A stretch of 64,000 bases of DNA from positions 5,631,062 to 5,695,061 of the forward strand of contig JAVGVS010000004.1 in assembly GCA_032718565.1 (NCBI GenBank). The letters run 5' to 3'. The notes under the pieces are model-generated. The model searched no databases. It had not been told where the DNA came from and saw nothing but the letters and a program-made list of their open reading frames with translations. The first letter of the stretch is position 1; the number at the start of each line of letters is the position of its first letter. The DNA is from Distichodus sexfasciatus. Its lineage: Eukaryota; Chordata; Actinopteri; Characiformes; Distichodontidae. The position numbers and the translations under genes are program-made. Below are positions 46,735 to 59,350 of the stretch, piece by piece.

Positions 46735-49700
46735 GTAATGGACTGCACCGGTTTGGTGCAGTGGGTCCACAGAGAAAACTTTAAAGGCGTAGTATGACAG
46801 CACCCTTCCCCCACCCCTGCCCCATATAGAATGCCTCCCTTCCCTCTCTCCTTCCCTCTGGAAAAAGAAAGAGAGAGACAGAGAGAGGGACGCTGCTGCC
46901 TCTCCTTAACACAACGCCATAAATCAGCATCTTCTCAATGGCAGAATAACATCATCCGGGATAAGTGCCGAGGTGTTGATGGCCGGTCACGTGTTGCCAA
47001 TTTTCTTGGAAAGAACAAGTGGCGACTTTACAAGTCATCAAAAAAATAAACCCATCTGCTGGGAGCGACAGCAACTTGCAGAAGGCAGTGTTGCAAAGGG
47101 ATGCAGGCAAACCCCAGAATGAAAGGAGTGTTGAACAGAATAAGAAAACAAGTAGGAACGCCTTTGTCTTTTGAGATTAGAATGTCCTTACAAAAAGACG
47201 TGAAGACGTGTCAGTGGCGAGAGAAGAACAGTAAAGGATCTGCCAGAGAGAGAGAGAGAGAGGGAGAGGATGGAGGGATGCAGAGAGGGAGAGTCTACGC
47301 CAGTTCTGCGGCTGGCTTGAGCTGATCAATTATTAATGCTGTGCAGATTAGCAGGGAAGTCAACAAACACCGCAATGATCACCGGCTGTTCCTTTAGTGA
47401 GTGCAGGTGGGAGGGGTAAGAAAGAGATGGAGGGAGGGTGTTTCTGTTTACTCAGTGCCTGCTGTGAGAGTTCCATGCAGCCCAGTGGTTGCTGCTAAAG
47501 GGCTGTGGTGGCTTTCCTGCAGTGCAGAGAGTGGGCACAGGAAAGCTCAGGAAGGGGAGGTTTTGGGGGGATGGAGGGCACCACTGCAAGCCTACAAATC
47601 CTTGTTAATCAGCACACTCACTGCCCTGTACCACCTCTAGACAGTACAAATGAAAGTCTCAGGTAGAATCTGATGGTTACACTGATTTCACAGTGACACA
47701 GTCAGATGGGGTTTAAAGATAGCCCAGGCTTTGTATCACTCATATGTTGTAATGCTTACATGGCTAAAGTCTTTTCTGTGGACTATTATACAACTGTGCA
47801 GGATTGGAATTGAGAAAACAAGAAGAAGTGAGGGAGGCAAGCTACACTGATGGTATTTAAAAATGGACTTCAGGAAAAGGGAGCATCCTGCAGAATTCAA
47901 GGAGTGCTGATTTTTAGGCCTGGGGGAATGAACAGGGGTTTGCCATTAAGTAAAGTAGGATAAAGGGATGAGTGCCAGCAAGGGAAGATACATTTGGAGA
48001 GACAGACGGAGAAGGAACAAGAGTGTGGCAATGTGTATGTGAAAATAGAGTGAAAATGGCCTAAGAGTGAATGCGTTGAGAGGTGAAGAGAAAGAAGAGA
48101 ATGAGAGAAAGATGGCAAGAGAAAGGGAGAGAGAACATGTGGATAGTCGAACAGCCCATTTGATTTTGGTGAAGCAGTGTCAGAATTTGAAAGAGAAAAA
48201 GATGGACAGAGAGAGAAAGAGAGATTGAGTAAAAAAGAGAAAGCAGAGACATTTACATTAGCAGCTAGAGGACGCCCATGCTGCCATCTGTGGGGGGGGG
48301 AGTCAGTGGAAAGACAGTCAGGTCTTTGAGCCTGTCAGTGTTTGACTAAAGATCAGGCTTTTGTGTGACACATCTGTACAAAATCTCTGTTAGTCAGATC
48401 CTGCCATTTTTTATCTGTGGCTCAAGGGGGGTCCATCTCTCTATTTCTCTTTTTGTCCCTACCTCCCCCTTCTATTTCCAGTTTTCGCTCACTCTCTCAC
48501 ACACCATTCCCACCCCTCTCTCCAAGACGGGATATCTGAACCCCAAGGGTGGAAAGGGGGAGTGGGTATGGGAAGGAATCTTGTCGGAATGTTGGCGTGC
48601 AGATAAGCTGGGGAATTAAAGGCAGGAGATCAGCCTCTGTGTCACTGCACATGAGAATTCGCAAGCAGACAGGTCTTACCCCGCTTCAAACCACTCAGTC
48701 TGGAACCCTCCCCTTCCACTCTGGTGAGCATCTATTAATGTTAAACGCCCAGGTCAGAAAAAGGAGAAAACGAGGGAAGGCAGGCAACAGGATGCAACCT
48801 CAGTAGCAATCGAGCACAAAAAATTGCTTTGGGACAAGGGAATGTGTCAGACAACTTGATTCGATTAGACACTCACAGGAAGCCCTGGGGCTCTTTAGTG
48901 TTAGAAACTGGATTTGAGGATGTCCGGAACGATAGACACATTCTTGTTTTTCCATGGAAATCCTCCGGGCTCCCATTTTCCAACAGAGGAGGGATTGGAA
49001 CCCAATCTGATGCGATCCAAGCGAATCACTAGGGTTTTCCCCGTTATTTGTACTTTGCCCGGACGTCTTGTTCTCCTTCAGCTCAGGCTGAACTTCCGAG
49101 AGATGACAGCTATTGTTGTATCAAGTTTGGAGGACTGGACCGCATACAATGTCAGAGAATGGGAGCTGGACCAAGGGATGGAGGGTGAAAAATTGAGGGA
49201 GCAACTGTAGCAGTTGAGCCAATTTGGGATGTTGTCTCAACATCACTTTCTGGCTCATTTTCAGAGCCTGATGTGGCAGAAAGCTGACTCACCCGACGCC
49301 AATGTGGTGGTCGTTTCTCTCCTGCTGTTTCGAGAGTTTGCGTTCATTTTTATCATGTGGAAATGAGGCTCAATCAGAGAGCCGACTTGGTTGTTAGAAT
49401 GTCATTGAAAGTGACTCATGTCTGGGGTGTTTTTTTCTCTTTTAATGTAATCAAATGGATGAGGTGTTCACCAGGCGGCTGAGGCTTTGATTGCAGCCTT
49501 AGTTAATATCTCTTGAATGCCAATAAATGGCAATGTCGCCTCCAACGCCTAAAGTAGCAGCCATGAATATGAATGAGTCTGACACGAGGAAAATTGCTAT
49601 TCATATTACCCAGCGACAACTGTGGGAGGATGACTATACAATGCACAAACTAACGCAATCAATCATATATCGCATTTTGCACACTACTCTCCGACATTCA

Positions 49701-49850
49701 TGTATCGCTGTACCCTAGCATCTTCTGATTGAAAGGTGATAGATAGGTGTTTTTTCATTTTGCATACAAGATGTTTGAGAAGTAAATTAAAGCAACAAAT
49801 TTTGAACATGGAAATACATTTGACGTTCATTAAGAGTTTCTTGTCAAGTT
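46735..49850. other. Non-coding with purine-rich patches
   Basis: Purine patches at 46861-46890, 47247-47295 ((GA)n core) and 48060-48245, and a G9 run at 48292-48300. Sequences at 48830-49080 and 49480-49560 are repeat-free and possibly constrained. Open frames on both strands show no domains. Confidence 0.3.
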
Positions 49851-49859
49851 ATTTGAGGC

Positions 49860-50560
49860 TTGGTGTCATTTTACAAACTAGGAGGTTGTAGTTTCAAATC
49901 AAGATCTATTTTTCTGTGAGGACCCATTGAGCCCCTGAGCTAGTTCCTTAATCCCAAATTACTCCAAATAGACTGTTGTAGGAGTCATCAAATCAGGAGG
50001 CTGATTAAGAGGTTGTAGGTTCAGATCAAGATCTATGTTGTAGAGATATTGTTCCTGTAGTCGCAGGCTCTGCTCCAAGTCTGAGAGACTGAGGTAGACT
50101 GAAGTAGGTTATAGGTTTGAATCAAGAGATTGACCAAGAAGTTGTAGAAAAAAATCAAGATCTTTCCCACTGCCAGGCCTGTCACCACTGGGGTTCTGAG
50201 CAAGGCCTTTGGTTCGAAGCTTGCTCCAGTAAAACTTTTATAGGTTGTAGGTTTGAATCAAGAGGCTGACCAAGAGATAGTGAGTTCACATTTATGCTAG
50301 TACCACCACCATTGCAAGCCTCTTTATCTCAAATTGATCCCTGTAGTTGCAGATTAACTGAGGCTTGTAAAGTAACTTAAGGGCCTTGTTCAGGGACCCA
50401 GTGGTGGTAGTAAATGTGAAAATATTGCAATTCTGATTTGAGGTATCATCCCTGGAGCAATTTGGGATTAAGAGCCTTGCTCAAGGGCCCAATACTCTTT
50501 GGCCCAGAGTTCCTGGAAAATTTTGGGGTTAAATTCTTTGCTCAGAGCCCAATGATTTTA
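49860..50560. repeat. Cluster of decayed SINE family A pieces with repeated B-box-like heads
   Basis: A head-like motif 'aggttgtaggtttgaatcaag' recurs with changes near 49888, 50016, 50111, 50145 and 50249. SINE bodies in both orientations follow: 'ttccttaatcccaaattactcc' near 49945, 'ctggagcaatttgggattaagagccttgctcaagggccc' near 50453. Confidence 0.55.
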
Positions 50561-51340
50561 TATTAATGATGTTAGAATTGCAAAGATTTTGCAGTTCTGA
50601 TGTAAGGTCATGTCATAAAGCCACATTCCAAATATACATTCAAATCATCACTGGATGAACGCACACACACATAAGGACATCCCAACCATCACTGGCCGCC
50701 TGCGGCTAACGACAGAGGGGCTCAGTGGGTCTATGAAATCTGTAATGATACACCTCTTGTACTAAGAGACAACGAGCATTGTGCTTGGTTCATCCAATCC
50801 CCATTGTGCCGGACTCTGAGAGTAAATTAAATAGCTGTCTATCGATTGCAGCTCCCTAATGGGCTTCCTCTCTCAAAAGCTGAGACATAAAATAGAAAAG
50901 ATATGTAATTGTACAGGCCAGTGTCTTGTGAGAAGGACTTGTCTGGCCTAGAGCTCCTGGCTGCTGACAGAAAAAAGGAGGGTTGCCGTGGTGAAGCTGC
51001 TGTAATTCCAGTGTTGTCCCGGGAAACGCTAGTGACTGAGGGACACTTCATTTGCCCTGAGAACTACAATGCAAGAAGGCAAAGAGAAAATACAGACATA
51101 AGGAAAATGGGATGGGAGTTTTCAAAAAAGATAGCTTCATATTTCAGGCGTCTGTGGGAGTTGCTAATGTATCCTAAGCTAATCAAAATTATGGGTTGTA
51201 ATACAGGATAATATCAAATTATACTGGTTATTTTTTATAAATATAACTTTAAATATTATTTTGAGGCCAACAGTGGAATTGCTATGTTGCCCTCTGCTGG
51301 AGAAGCTATACAGTGACATTCAGAACTTTTAACAAATGAC
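50561..51340. other. Non-coding
   Basis: Nothing recognised. Around 50690-50830 is repeat-free, balanced sequence. Confidence 0.25.
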
Positions 51341-51349
51341 TAATATTGG

Positions 51350-52100
51350 CCTGAAAGTATTGGAACATCATTGTATCTGTCTGGTTCTAATTTCATGTCT
51401 GTTCTGTGACTAGAGATGTTTTCAAATAAGACACATGCTCACATCTACTTTTTACACACCACCTTGGCAAAAAAAAAATATATAGAAATACAACCAACTA
51501 GCTAAACTGCTATTCCTACCACTCTGACTCTGGGAGGCTTGGGCTCAGTAAGACTCATTGATGCAAGAGGTCAAAAGCAATCATCCCATATGGTACAAAC
51601 CAACAAAGGGCCTTCTGTGGCACAAATTACTGTCAATTTTAATGATGTTCAGGGAATTTGATGTCATGACATGAACAATCCACTGAAAATGGGATCCTGA
51701 GCACAAGGCTGACCTACCCTCATTGATCCAAGGTCCTGTTCTGAAGATCAAAAGCCTCATAGGTGCTGTTGAAGGTGGATGTACAATAGCACAGGCTCTC
51801 TGTCTATCTTAGCACTAGTCAGTGACTGTACATGTTCATATTATAGTCTCTACTGTAATATGCACATGTACAGTCACTATTTACAGTTCAGACCTTGTAA
51901 GAAGATTTTCTCTATATGCTGTATTTTATGTATATATTTTATTCTTACTCCTTAGTTTATTGTAAGATTCTTAACCTGTAAACCTTTCATTTCTAAATTC
52001 TATTTTTTGATTTGCACAGTCTGTGGATCATTTAGGGTAGATTTCCCTACATGTTGTCCCTGTATAGCTGTGTATCATGACAAATAATGAATCTTATTCA
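51350..52100. mobile_element. Possible degraded retroposon with LINE-like 3' tail
   Basis: About 51980-52095 ends 'ttgcacagtctgtgg..gtatcatgacaaataatgaatcttattc', resembling the 3' ends of some fish non-LTR elements ('..gacaaataaa..gaatcttg'). Upstream 51500-51800 has no readable frame. Contains the 23-bp hairpin at 51821-51878. Confidence 0.3.
51821..51878. repeat. Hairpin: 23-bp inverted repeat, 12-nt loop
   Basis: Left arm agtgactgtacatgttcata(tta) at 51821-51843, right arm its complement at 51856-51878, with one mismatch. Loop tagtctctactg. Confidence 0.8.
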
Positions 52101-52377
52101 CTAGATTGTGAGACAAGGTTGGATATAATTTTATGACACTCCATCCAACAATCTACAAAATGTCCATAATTTGAGCTGCAGTAGCTTTTCTGATGAGTCT
52201 TACTACTTTGATTGCCTTCATTGACATCTTTTCTTCATTGACGTTTTGTCTTGGTCTTTTCCTCCTCATACTACTGCTCTTTCCACAGTTCGAGCTGATG
52301 CGTTGTGATTGAAAATTGTCATGCCACTATTTGGTACCCACTGAGCAGACCAAGGCGGTTCTTTGCCATTCCTGTTC

Positions 52378-53120
52378 TTTCCCACTCACAACCTATTTGC
52401 ACAAATTTATTTCCCAACCATGATTCTACATTGCTAATGATCTGATGAGTTTGATCAGGTGTGTTTTTGTTCTATCTGTGAAGGACGGTGGGTCATGAAG
52501 ATCTGTGGAATGGAATTCATCCAATATTACCTTTTACATCCAATCCAGTATTACCTTGACAATGAGACTGATTTTGTCTTTAATGCAAGTGACACTAGCT
52601 GCAGCTATTGAGCAGAACAAGGTGGTTTCGAAATTTGGTCTTCTCAACCCGCAATAAATTTGCACAAATTCATAATTTCTCGCCCCAGCACACCTGATCC
52701 CATATTGCTAATGAACTGGTGGGTTGTATCAGATGTGATGTATAGTGGTTGGGAATAGTCTGTTGAGTGTGGTGGATCACGGTGACTTAATGAATGAAAC
52801 TCATCCAGTGTTCCCTTTTAAACCGTGACAAGAAGGCTGATTCCATCTTTATCTTTAATACAGGTAACATTTCAAAGCACCTTAGAAACCACCTTGTTCT
52901 GCTGCCACTATTGGTGTCCATTTAGACAAACAAGATGGTTCCCAATCCTGGTCTTCCCAACCTGCGACAAATTTACACAAATTTGGCATTTCCTGCCCTA
53001 GCACACCTGATCCTACATTGCTAATGAGCTGATGAGTTGGAACAGATGTGTTGTGGTTGAGAATTGTCCTACCTGTTGAAAACAGTAGGTTGTGGAGACC
53101 TGGATCGAAAACTGTCAATC
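52378..53120. repeat. Three diverged copies of a ~270-300-bp unit
   Basis: Shared order in each copy: 'ttgcacaaatt' (about 52398, 52670, 52975), 'ccctagcacacctgatcc', 'acattgctaatgagctgatgagtt', 'atcaggtgtgtt', 'ctgttgaaaacagtgggtcatgg'. Each unit's centre is a partial inverted repeat (cacacctgat..atcaggtgtg). Confidence 0.6.
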
Positions 53121-55800
53121 CTCACAGTTAGAAAATCATGAGTAGAACTCACCAGATGATACATTTTTTCTTTTTGGGAGAGGCAAAATAGAAGATGGCT
53201 AAATCAAGAGGTAACCAACCATGAAGGCAATGGTCATCTGATGGAGCATGGCATTAAAAAATGGACACAAGGCTGGAAAAGTAGTGTGCCAGAGTGTAGT
53301 TTAAGGATGTAAGGAGGGGGTAAAGTATAGTAGGGGAAGCCTTCCCCATCTTGCCACCTTTCGAACTGCATTCCATGCTGGGATCTGTCCTTCTCATACA
53401 CATACTCTTTCTCTCTCTTGTTCATTCTCTCTCTCTTTCCTGTGCCCCTCTCCACCCCTAAGAGCAGGTGTTAGCAGAGTTTGTGCTCCCCAATGCAATG
53501 CAGTTTTGTTCTAGTGGCAAACCGGAGCGCTGAATTATCCTGACAAGCCTGCACTCCTGGGTTTCGGGCCTCACACCTTTACCCCCTTTCTCTATCCTTC
53601 CCCCCGGGTTAGACTTTGCAACAAATTTATCCAGTGCATACACCCCCTCCCCTTCCAGAGGAATGGGGCTTCCCAACTGTATCTTCAGCTAGCGGATCAA
53701 TGTAAGACAGATAATACTGAAAGTAGTTTCATTTATCACTGTCAAAATCAGGAGTGCTGCAGGAAAAAAGAAAAAGTTGCTGGAAGAATTAAGGTGGAGT
53801 ATCTGCATTTATCCCCCACAAAAAGTGTAGCTAGACTTTGTGTTTGTGTCGTGTTTTTCTTGCATCTTGGAGACAGATCATAGAGGGGAAGAAAGAAATG
53901 TGACATATGGTTTCGCGTTTTCTTTGAGCTTTATGTTGTCGTCAGTGGCCTAAATTCTCACTGTCACAGAATTGTTCTTCCCTTGCCTATCTCCAAGCCC
54001 CAGCTAAAAGCGTGGAGCATGGAGACTGAATTATTAAAGAGCCACAAGCGCTTTGCAGAGGGAGGCCGTTAATAAGCTAATTCCACCACCATCCACTGCT
54101 TGACAAAAAACTAAACAAAAAAGTAAAATGAGATCTAAATGCCAGCTTCCAAAAAAGAACAGATTTTCTTTTTGTTTCATCTCCAAAATTCAATTTGCTT
54201 ACAAAATTTCCTCTACCTTTTGGTTTATTTTATGGATTGTGGATGATGAAGCTCGTTTTTTTCAGGCCCTCGTTCTGGCCGTTTTGTCTCCTCCATTTTT
54301 CATGGGAACACCTCAAGCTGACACTTCGGCTTTGCCAGAACTGGCATCATCTGAGGAGGCTCTTTTTAGCCACACTAGCACAGCGATGGAGTTTTAAAAT
54401 GTCTTGTTTAAAAAAAAAATCACACATCATGTGATCTTGTAAAATAATCATATAAAATATTTGAGAAATTGTGTTTTTAATGATCCTCAAGTTGCTCAGG
54501 AGATATAACATGAAGCTGTTAAGTCTCTTTATAGTGACGATGTTGTACTTTGTTACTATGCTTAAGTATTATTGTAACATAGAGCTTGGAATGAATGTAT
54601 TAAGGCACGTGATTAATCTGGATCCAAAGTATTTTAACTTGGAATTTATCACAATTAATTGCTGTGATTAACGTAATAAATGTTTAATCAATTCCCATCA
54701 CTATAATAAAAAACTTTGTACTTAAGTATTCCTTCTATTTACAATTAGTTGTTAATAGCTGCAAAATACTTTTAATACTTGAATGCTGGTAACATCAGAT
54801 ACTAGCACTACTCATTTATTATTCTGATGAGGAGTCTTGAGGAATCTGTACTAATCACACTGAGCGATAACCAATATTTTGAAGCAATACAGTGTATGTC
54901 TGCTGTAAAAATGAATGCTGGTGTCAAAGCTTGGGATAACAAATACTCCACCACAAACCTTGATTGAAATGTCTTTTAGCCTGTGGTTAATTGTGGGGGA
55001 CTTTTCATCATGTTCTTAATACAAAAAGTGCAGAGAACTCCCAGCTGGAGTGTCGCAAAGTTAAACTTCTAGTGCTTTTAGCCTTCAATGCTGAGAGGCA
55101 GAACTCCTGACATTTAACCAATCAAACACTGTGGTGGACTTTCCTCTAGACCGCAGAGTGGTGACTTCACACAGAAAGAAATGGCTGCACTGGAATCAAT
55201 GTAATATTTTTAAATTAGTTTATTTTTGAAATGGCCAATACGGATAACCGATTGACTTAGTGATTAGCCACCAAAAACAAAACTCTTTGCCCATTTTGGT
55301 GATATTTACCAATTTCCATGCTACAAATACAAGTGGCAATTATTTGCCCCAATTTATAGCGGGGAGGGACGTTAATGAGATGCCAGCTCCCTTACTGTCA
55401 GACTGTCTTTCTGGACACTACTTGTCCATTGTGCGATGTCTGAGTGAATACATCTGCCTTTTTCCATGGGATTGATGGACTGGTTTAACTAGTGCATTAG
55501 TTCACAAGGGGATTTGGTTTCAGGCCAGGCGATAAACGTGGGTTAAAACTGGCAGGGCTCTTTGGGAATGTGGTTAAAGATCTGCGGCTGCCAATTGAAT
55601 TGTGGTGGTTGAAATGGCAAACTGACGGTGTGCTGAAGCATTTGAGTTCTGGAGGTTTTAATATGCGACACTTGTGCACTTGTAAATGACAGAAGGAGAT
55701 GACAGAATGGTTAGTTTGGCCAATAGCAAAGGTGTAATAGAGTGAGGCTTTAGACTGGTTCTTGACATCTGTGTCTTACAAAATTTGACATATAGCCAGA
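53121..55800. other. Non-coding
   Basis: No gene or repeat recognised. About 54000-54100 ('gactgaattattaaagagccacaagcgc', 'gttaataagctaattcc') and 55370-55660 look unique and possibly constrained. Confidence 0.25.
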
Positions 55801-55804
55801 TTGA

Positions 55805-56000
55805 GTAGCATCAGAGAGAGACTGAGACAGACAAATAAGAAGGTGATAAGAGGGACGGGAAGCTCATGGGGACAAAATTTCTTCAAAAGGAAGAAACCAT
55901 GGAAGGATGAGTGGAGGGAAGGTAGACGAGAAGACAAGGAAGTAAGAAAAAAATAAGGAGTAAAGAACGTAAGGAAGGTGATGATGGTATAATATTATTA
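55805..56000. repeat. Purine-rich tract
   Basis: Gagagagactgagacag, aaggtgataagaggga, ggaagaaac and similar G/A runs on the + strand. Confidence 0.5.
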
Positions 56001-56330
56001 CTTAGCTGAAAATGCAAAGAATAGGCTCTGGTAGTAACATTACATTGAGTTTTGTCTGCATAGGTATTACACTAGAAACCAACATACAGTACACCATGAA
56101 CTGTTACGGTTAATCTTTTCTACATTAAGGGGGAATTTATAAATAAAGTAGTTGGTGGAATTATTTATGAGGAGAGCATGATGAGGGACAGTGTGGAGGA
56201 AAAGGAGGTCAGTGGTAAAAACCAGGTCAGTCAGTGAACTCCTCTTAACCTCCTTCTTCTTTATTCATAAATCCACACACACCCCTAAATACAGTAGCTC
56301 AATTTAGACTTGCCCTCCTCTGTGTGTGTG

Positions 56331-56333
56331 TGA

Positions 56334-56384
<51 letters not shown>
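56331..56384. repeat. (TG)n-(GA)n compound microsatellite
   Basis: About 24 bp of TG with one AG interruption, then about 32 bp of GA. Confidence 0.9.
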
Positions 56385-56388
<4 letters not shown>

Positions 56389-56424
56389 GGAGTTGGACAG
56401 GTGAAATGGTTGAGACAGGAAGTT

Positions 56425-56661
56425 TTTATGGGGTCTTCAGTAGGAAGACAGGATGGAAGTAAGGTAGGATGTGTTTGGAATTAATAGATGAAGGAAGAAT
56501 ACAGACAGAAGGAATGAAGGAAGGAAGAGCAGAAAAGACAGAAAGGAGCAAGAACAGATGTTGGAAAGGTGGAAAGGAAGGAAGAAGAAAAGGATTAAAA
56601 AGACAGAAAAAAGGAAAGTAAAATAAGGAAGGAATCAAAGATCGCAGGCAGGAAGAAAGAA

Positions 56662-56701
<40 letters not shown>

Positions 56702-56835
56702 CAATGTAAAATGAAGGATGAAGGGAAGGACAAAAGGCAGAAGGAACGGCAGGCAAGGAGTGGCGGGAAAGAAAGAAGGGAAAAAGAAAAAAGGTATGGC
56801 AGGCATGAATTAAAGACAGAGAAAGAGGAAAGAAG
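56425..56835. repeat. Purine-rich (GGAA/GAAA) tract with (GA)n at 56664-56698
   Basis: Almost all purine on the + strand: ggaagg, gaaagaaag and gaagaaaa units over about 400 bp, with an uninterrupted 35-bp GA run. The frames open across it are low-complexity. Confidence 0.8.
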
Positions 56836-57234
56836 AAATTCATATGTATATATTTTTATTATACTTAATTTCTATATATTTTAAAAACTTTTAGAGTATT
56901 TAGCCAAAAAAAAAAACATATTTTTTGCCCTTTTGCTGGTAACATGAAAAAAGAAAGAAAGTCAGAAATGTCCCATCAAATAAATATGCGCATGTCTACG
57001 CCTATGTGTTTTTAACCTAAAATTATAAAGACCTGCAGATTGGGGAGCAAGGTTGGTATCCAACCTTAATATGAAAATAAGAGTAAGAAATCTAGAAGAG
57101 TAGAAAGGAGGCAGAAAAGTTTTTCACGACTTGAGTGTATGCTTGGCGTTAAGGTTCCATAGAAGTAGAGGGAACATGAAGTAAACGCGTGTGTGTGTGT
57201 GCGGAGGTCAGTGCGGAGTGGTCAGTGTTAATGG

Positions 57235-57430
57235 GATCAGACGGCGGAGAGCGGGCATCTATCTGCCCGTTCATGTTTAATCCTCTCCTGCCCCGGGCAT
57301 CAGCAGCTGATAATCCTCCGGCTGCCGCTCTTCATCAGCGCCATGGCGATGCCAGGCGCCTCTGTAAATATTTAATTGGCTTCAGCGTGCCACTGTTAAT
57401 TATGCGGGTGTGCCTCTCATCGCCCTCGCC
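57235..57430. promoter_or_regulatory. Candidate conserved non-coding element
   Basis: A sharply bounded, balanced block inside simple repeats, with 'cagcagctgataatcctccgg', 'taaatatttaattggcttcagc' and 'gttaattatgcggg'. It contrasts strongly with its purine-skewed flanks. Inference only. Confidence 0.35.
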
Positions 57431-57514
57431 TCCGCCTTCCCCTCCTTCCTCCTCTCCTTCTCTTCCCCTTCCATCCTTCCCCTCTCCGACCAGGTGTGAC
57501 AGATGCGGAAGGCC

Positions 57515-58090
57515 GAAGCAACAGGAGACAGAGACACAATGAGAAAGAGGAATAAACTAGAAAAAACTGAGATAGCTGGAAAAAGAGACAAGTAATAATA
57601 GAGTTTACGAGACAGAGAGAGGTTAAAATACTAGAGAGATTTGATAGAGGGAGAACTGGGATAAGTAGAAAAAAAAGAGAAACACTGAGAAAGCTGAGAT
57701 TGCTAGAGAGAGAAAGAGAGAGGGGGGCTGAGGAAGAAGGATGAAATGAATGGTTAGAAAGTGTGAGAGAAGATAAAAAACAGAACAAGAGAGAGAGAGT
57801 GAGAAAAGGGTCAGTGGGAGGGTAGAAAGAGAGAGCCTCTGAGTCTCTGAGAAAATAAGAAAGAGAGACACAGTGAGATATCTAACAAGAAAAAGAGAGA
57901 GGCTCTGAGACATAAAGTCCAATAGATGGAGAAATAGACAGGCAGATAGAGGGCTGGATTGATGGATGGATGGAAGGAAAGATGGATAGGCATAAATAGA
58001 AAGATGGATGGATGGATAGACTGATAAATAAACTGACAGATAGACTTGTTTTACTAACTGACTGATATAGATAGATAGATAGATACATAG
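57515..58090. repeat. Purine-rich tract ending in (GGAT)n and (GATA)n
   Basis: GA-rich from 57515 to 57940, then gatggatgga at 57960-58018 and (GATA)n at 58062-58084. Minus-strand open frames here are low-complexity serine/leucine runs. Confidence 0.8.
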
Positions 58091-58608
58091 ATGGATAGAC
58101 TAGTGTTGTAGTACTCAAGACCAGTTTTTGAAGGTCTAAGTCTTGCCTCGGACGCATCTGTATTTATACTCAGTTTTGTCCTGGACAAGGACAAAGAGGA
58201 CTTAGGATTTTATTTCGAGACCAGCCAAAGCCTCAACTCTCACAAATAGTGCTATTTATGAGATGATTGGAGAACTTCTTACCTTCTTAACTTCTTAACT
58301 TCTTACTCCCTGCAGGGCGGCTACAAGCGGCTCTATGTGTAAATAAAATCTCTCCAACATATAAAGAATAAACATGTTATATATTCCCTCTGTAATTCAC
58401 CCTGTGTTTGTGTGTGTGTATGTGTGTGTGTTATCCTGTTGAACATATTTCACCCAGTGTGAGAGTGTAAGGGAGGCAGATATTAGACTAGGAGGTGCCA
58501 ATTGAGCTGTGAAAATTGGAATTGGGTAGGGAATAGGGAATAAACCTCCCACCCCCCACTTTACGGTCCCCACCAAGATATTCAGGGTACACATCAACTG
58601 TTTACACT

Positions 58609-58636
58609 CTGTGTGTGTGTGTGCGTGCGTGTGTGT

Positions 58637-58672
<36 letters not shown>
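58609..58672. repeat. (GT)n-(GA)n compound microsatellite
   Basis: About 30 bp GT with GC interruptions, then gatagata and 30 bp GA. Confidence 0.9.
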
Positions 58673-58676
<4 letters not shown>

Positions 58677-59160
58677 ACAGGTTTTAAGGTGGTTGTGGTG
58701 GCTTGATTGTACCCTAAAAGAAATCTGAGATCTGTCAGATTGTGTGAATTTTTTGTATGTGAGAGTCAGTCTTCATAAGGGAAAACTGCTATAGAAAAGT
58801 TTTAGGTTGCATGTTAAAAAAGTCAGTCATGGGATGTCATTATTATTTAATTACTTGGGAAAACAGCAAAAATATCTACAGTAACATGACTCACCTGGAT
58901 GGAGGAGACCTTTTTGTCCCCTAAAATCACTTTTATCTGGGGTTTTTTGGGGTTTTGTGGGGACATTTGAGAGGTCCCCATGAGGAAAAATGACTTTATA
59001 GAAAATGTGCTTGTTTTATTTGAGAAACTAAAAGATGTAAAAGATGTGCTTTTGGTTACTGAGGTCAAGGTTAGGGTCAGGATTACGTGAAGGTGTAAAA
59101 TTATGTACTTTAGTCATTATGGGAGCCTATGGAAAGACCTCACAAAGATAGTAATACAGA
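58673..59160. other. Non-coding
   Basis: No gene. A 'gtccccta..tggggttttttgggg..gtggggacattt..gaggtccccatgagg' segment (58915-58985) has inverted GTCCCC/GGGGAC motifs and is common in fish introns, family unassigned. Confidence 0.3.
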
Positions 59161-59161
59161 G

Positions 59162-59162
<1 letters not shown>

Positions 59163-59226
<64 letters not shown>

Positions 59227-59350
59227 GTGTGTGTGGCTTTTCAAGCCGATGTTTGTGAGTGTATGAATGTGTGACAATGATAGCAAGAAGTGACTCTGTG
59301 TGTGTGTGTGTGGCTTCTCAAGCTGATGTTTGTGAGTGTATGAGTGTGTG
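59163..59350. repeat. Long (GT)n and a 77-bp tandem duplication
   Basis: (GT)n from 59164 to 59234 with few interruptions. The segment 'ggcttttcaagccgatgttt' at 59235 recurs as 'ggcttctcaagctgatgttt' at 59312, each preceded by GT runs and followed by 'gtgagtgtatga(a/g)tgtgtga'. Confidence 0.85.
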
